From NCBI GenBank assembly GCA_030407315.1, contig JALQPE010001104.1:1-29242 (forward strand): a stretch of 29,242 nucleotides of DNA, written 5' to 3'. Positions within the stretch are counted from its first letter, which is position 1, and each line of letters opens with the position of its first letter. The notes under the pieces are model-generated. The model made no database searches, was not told where the DNA came from, and saw only the letters and a list, made by a program, of their open reading frames with translations. The position numbers and the translations under genes are program-made. Source of the stretch: Asparagopsis taxiformis (taxonomy: Eukaryota; Rhodophyta; Florideophyceae; Bonnemaisoniales; Bonnemaisoniaceae). Below, piece after piece: positions 28,338 to 29,242 of the stretch.

Positions 28338-29242
28338 ATGTCTTACAAGCTCTCCCTTCCATTTCATGCCTTTCAATTGCATATAGGTGACCATGTTTTT
28401 TCAGTCCCAATGACTGATCAACACAGCCTTCGAGTAGGCACGTCTGTGGAGAATCTAATGGCCAAATACGGAGAAAGTCTCCATCGTAAAATTGTGAAGC
28501 AAGGCTATTTGGATCAAATCATGGATGAAATGCGTAATGGCGACTTTACCCAAGATGAAATCCGAATTTCTTTTCCTAAAGCAAAGGATGGTATGAGCTA
28601 CCCTCCTTTCAGTCTCGTCTTCGACTTCTATTACCAGGAAGTTCCTGAAGGCTATTCTGCCATGCTACCGGTACTCGGTTTAGAGGGCTTCGGACATGAC
28701 CTTGAAAGTTTGAAGTATAGTTTTAGCGGAAACTGTAAAGTTAGACTTCGCTCGCAAACGAAAGTTACAGCTGTACAGCATATCCTTAGCACGATGTGGT
28801 TTGAAAGTACTAGCCTGGAAAGCAAAACTGGAAGTAAGTGTCCCATCTCTCCGCGACCTCACTGAGCAAGCTAATTCCGTCGGAGACGCATACTCGAACG
28901 GGTTGCAACGCGATTGCAAATTCGTAGACAGGTCTTGTATGGTTTCGAAAAGGAATTGGATCAATTGTATCAAGCTCTACAAGGGAAGTTTAATAAGAAT
29001 GTTCTGATTGTAGGACAACACGGGGTCGAAAAGACAACCTTAGTTTGGCAATTGGCAATGCTCAGAAGGCGAAAAAAACAAAGGTCAGATTTGGGAGACC
29101 ACCGCCTCCACCATGATTAAGGAACTAATGGGAGATACTGGCTGGCAAGACCAACCTTTCTAAGCTAGGTACGAAATGGCTGGTACAGAGGATTTCCTTT
29201 ATATTCGAAACCTTATGGAGTTGTTTGAGGTGGGCAAATCAG
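28338..29242 (+). CDS. ClpA-like AAA+ ATPase, N-terminal part (cut by the window edge, frameshifted)
   Basis: About 300 residues are present; the rest lies beyond the window. The first 180 residues (SLPFHAFQLHIGDHVFSVPM; LESLKYSFSGNCKV) form a large domain I do not recognise by name. After breaks near 28750-28870 comes LQIRRQVLYGFEKELDQLY and the P-loop NVLIVGQHGVEKTTLVWQLA, then IWETTASTMIKELMGDTGWQ and GTEDFLYIRNLMELFEVGK, the region between Walker A and Walker B in Clp ATPases. Walker A reads GVEKTT where GVGKTT is expected: a Gly to Glu codon change, one base. If real it would impair nucleotide binding; since many errors occur here it may be a sequencing error. Start at 28338 follows the shikimate kinase stop by 31 bases. 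Confidence 0.72.

Overview
The window looks like a chromosomal segment of a Bacteroidota bacterium, probably of the Saprospiraceae/Lewinella type. The evidence is type IX secretion (T9SS) genes (PorP/SprF-like plus an OmpA partner), a secreted protein with a T9SS sorting tail, a YtxJ bacilliredoxin, MnmD, a DUF1573 lipoprotein, -7 elements of the form TAnnTTTG, and start codons without clear Shine-Dalgarno sequences. The content is mostly housekeeping. I see no phage, insertion sequence, CRISPR array, rRNA or tRNA.

Most coding regions are interrupted by frameshifts. At nearly every break I checked, adding one base to a short homopolymer restores family motifs in one continuous protein, so these are far more likely base-calling errors than gene decay. 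Each gene is therefore given as one span, with breaks noted. Four genes read through uninterrupted: ytxJ, the membrane-anchored nuclease, yajC and, except near its N-terminus, the HerA-like ATPase.

Layout. 44-2088 (-): TPR sensor histidine kinase. 2809-5072 (+): GMC oxidoreductase and its subunit-3-like Tat lipoprotein, closed by a hairpin. 5175-6159 (-): pyruvate dehydrogenase E1 beta. 6488-7764 (+): small lipoprotein, ytxJ, mnmD. 7814-8350 (-): HNH-like/AP2 protein. 8677-9730 (+): ribD. 9965-10558 (+): secreted thioredoxin-like protein. 10632-13113 (-): DNA/RNA non-specific endonuclease followed by a HerA-like ATPase. 13337-16432 (-): PorP/SprF-like protein and a TPR/beta-propeller/OmpA protein. 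16553-17154 (+): coaE. 17214-18765 (-): subtilase with an N-terminal membrane module. 18974-20057 (+): class II fructose-bisphosphate aldolase. 20123-21494 (-): T9SS-exported protein of unknown function. 21599-23551 (-): dnaG. 23552-24001: no protein gene, but a strong plus-strand terminator that suggests a noncoding RNA. 24002-25776 (-): DUF1573 lipoprotein, yajC, ybbR-like operon. 25989-28306 (+): GH15 glycosidase and shikimate kinase. 28338 to the edge (+): ClpA-like AAA+ ATPase, cut by the window.

The parts most worth a second look are the orphan terminator and structured RNA candidate near 23.8 kb, the HNH-AP2 protein whose HNH core has lost its key histidine, the subtilase fused to a multi-pass membrane module, and the nuclease/HerA-like operon. 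I found no clear candidate for a wholly new multi-gene system.
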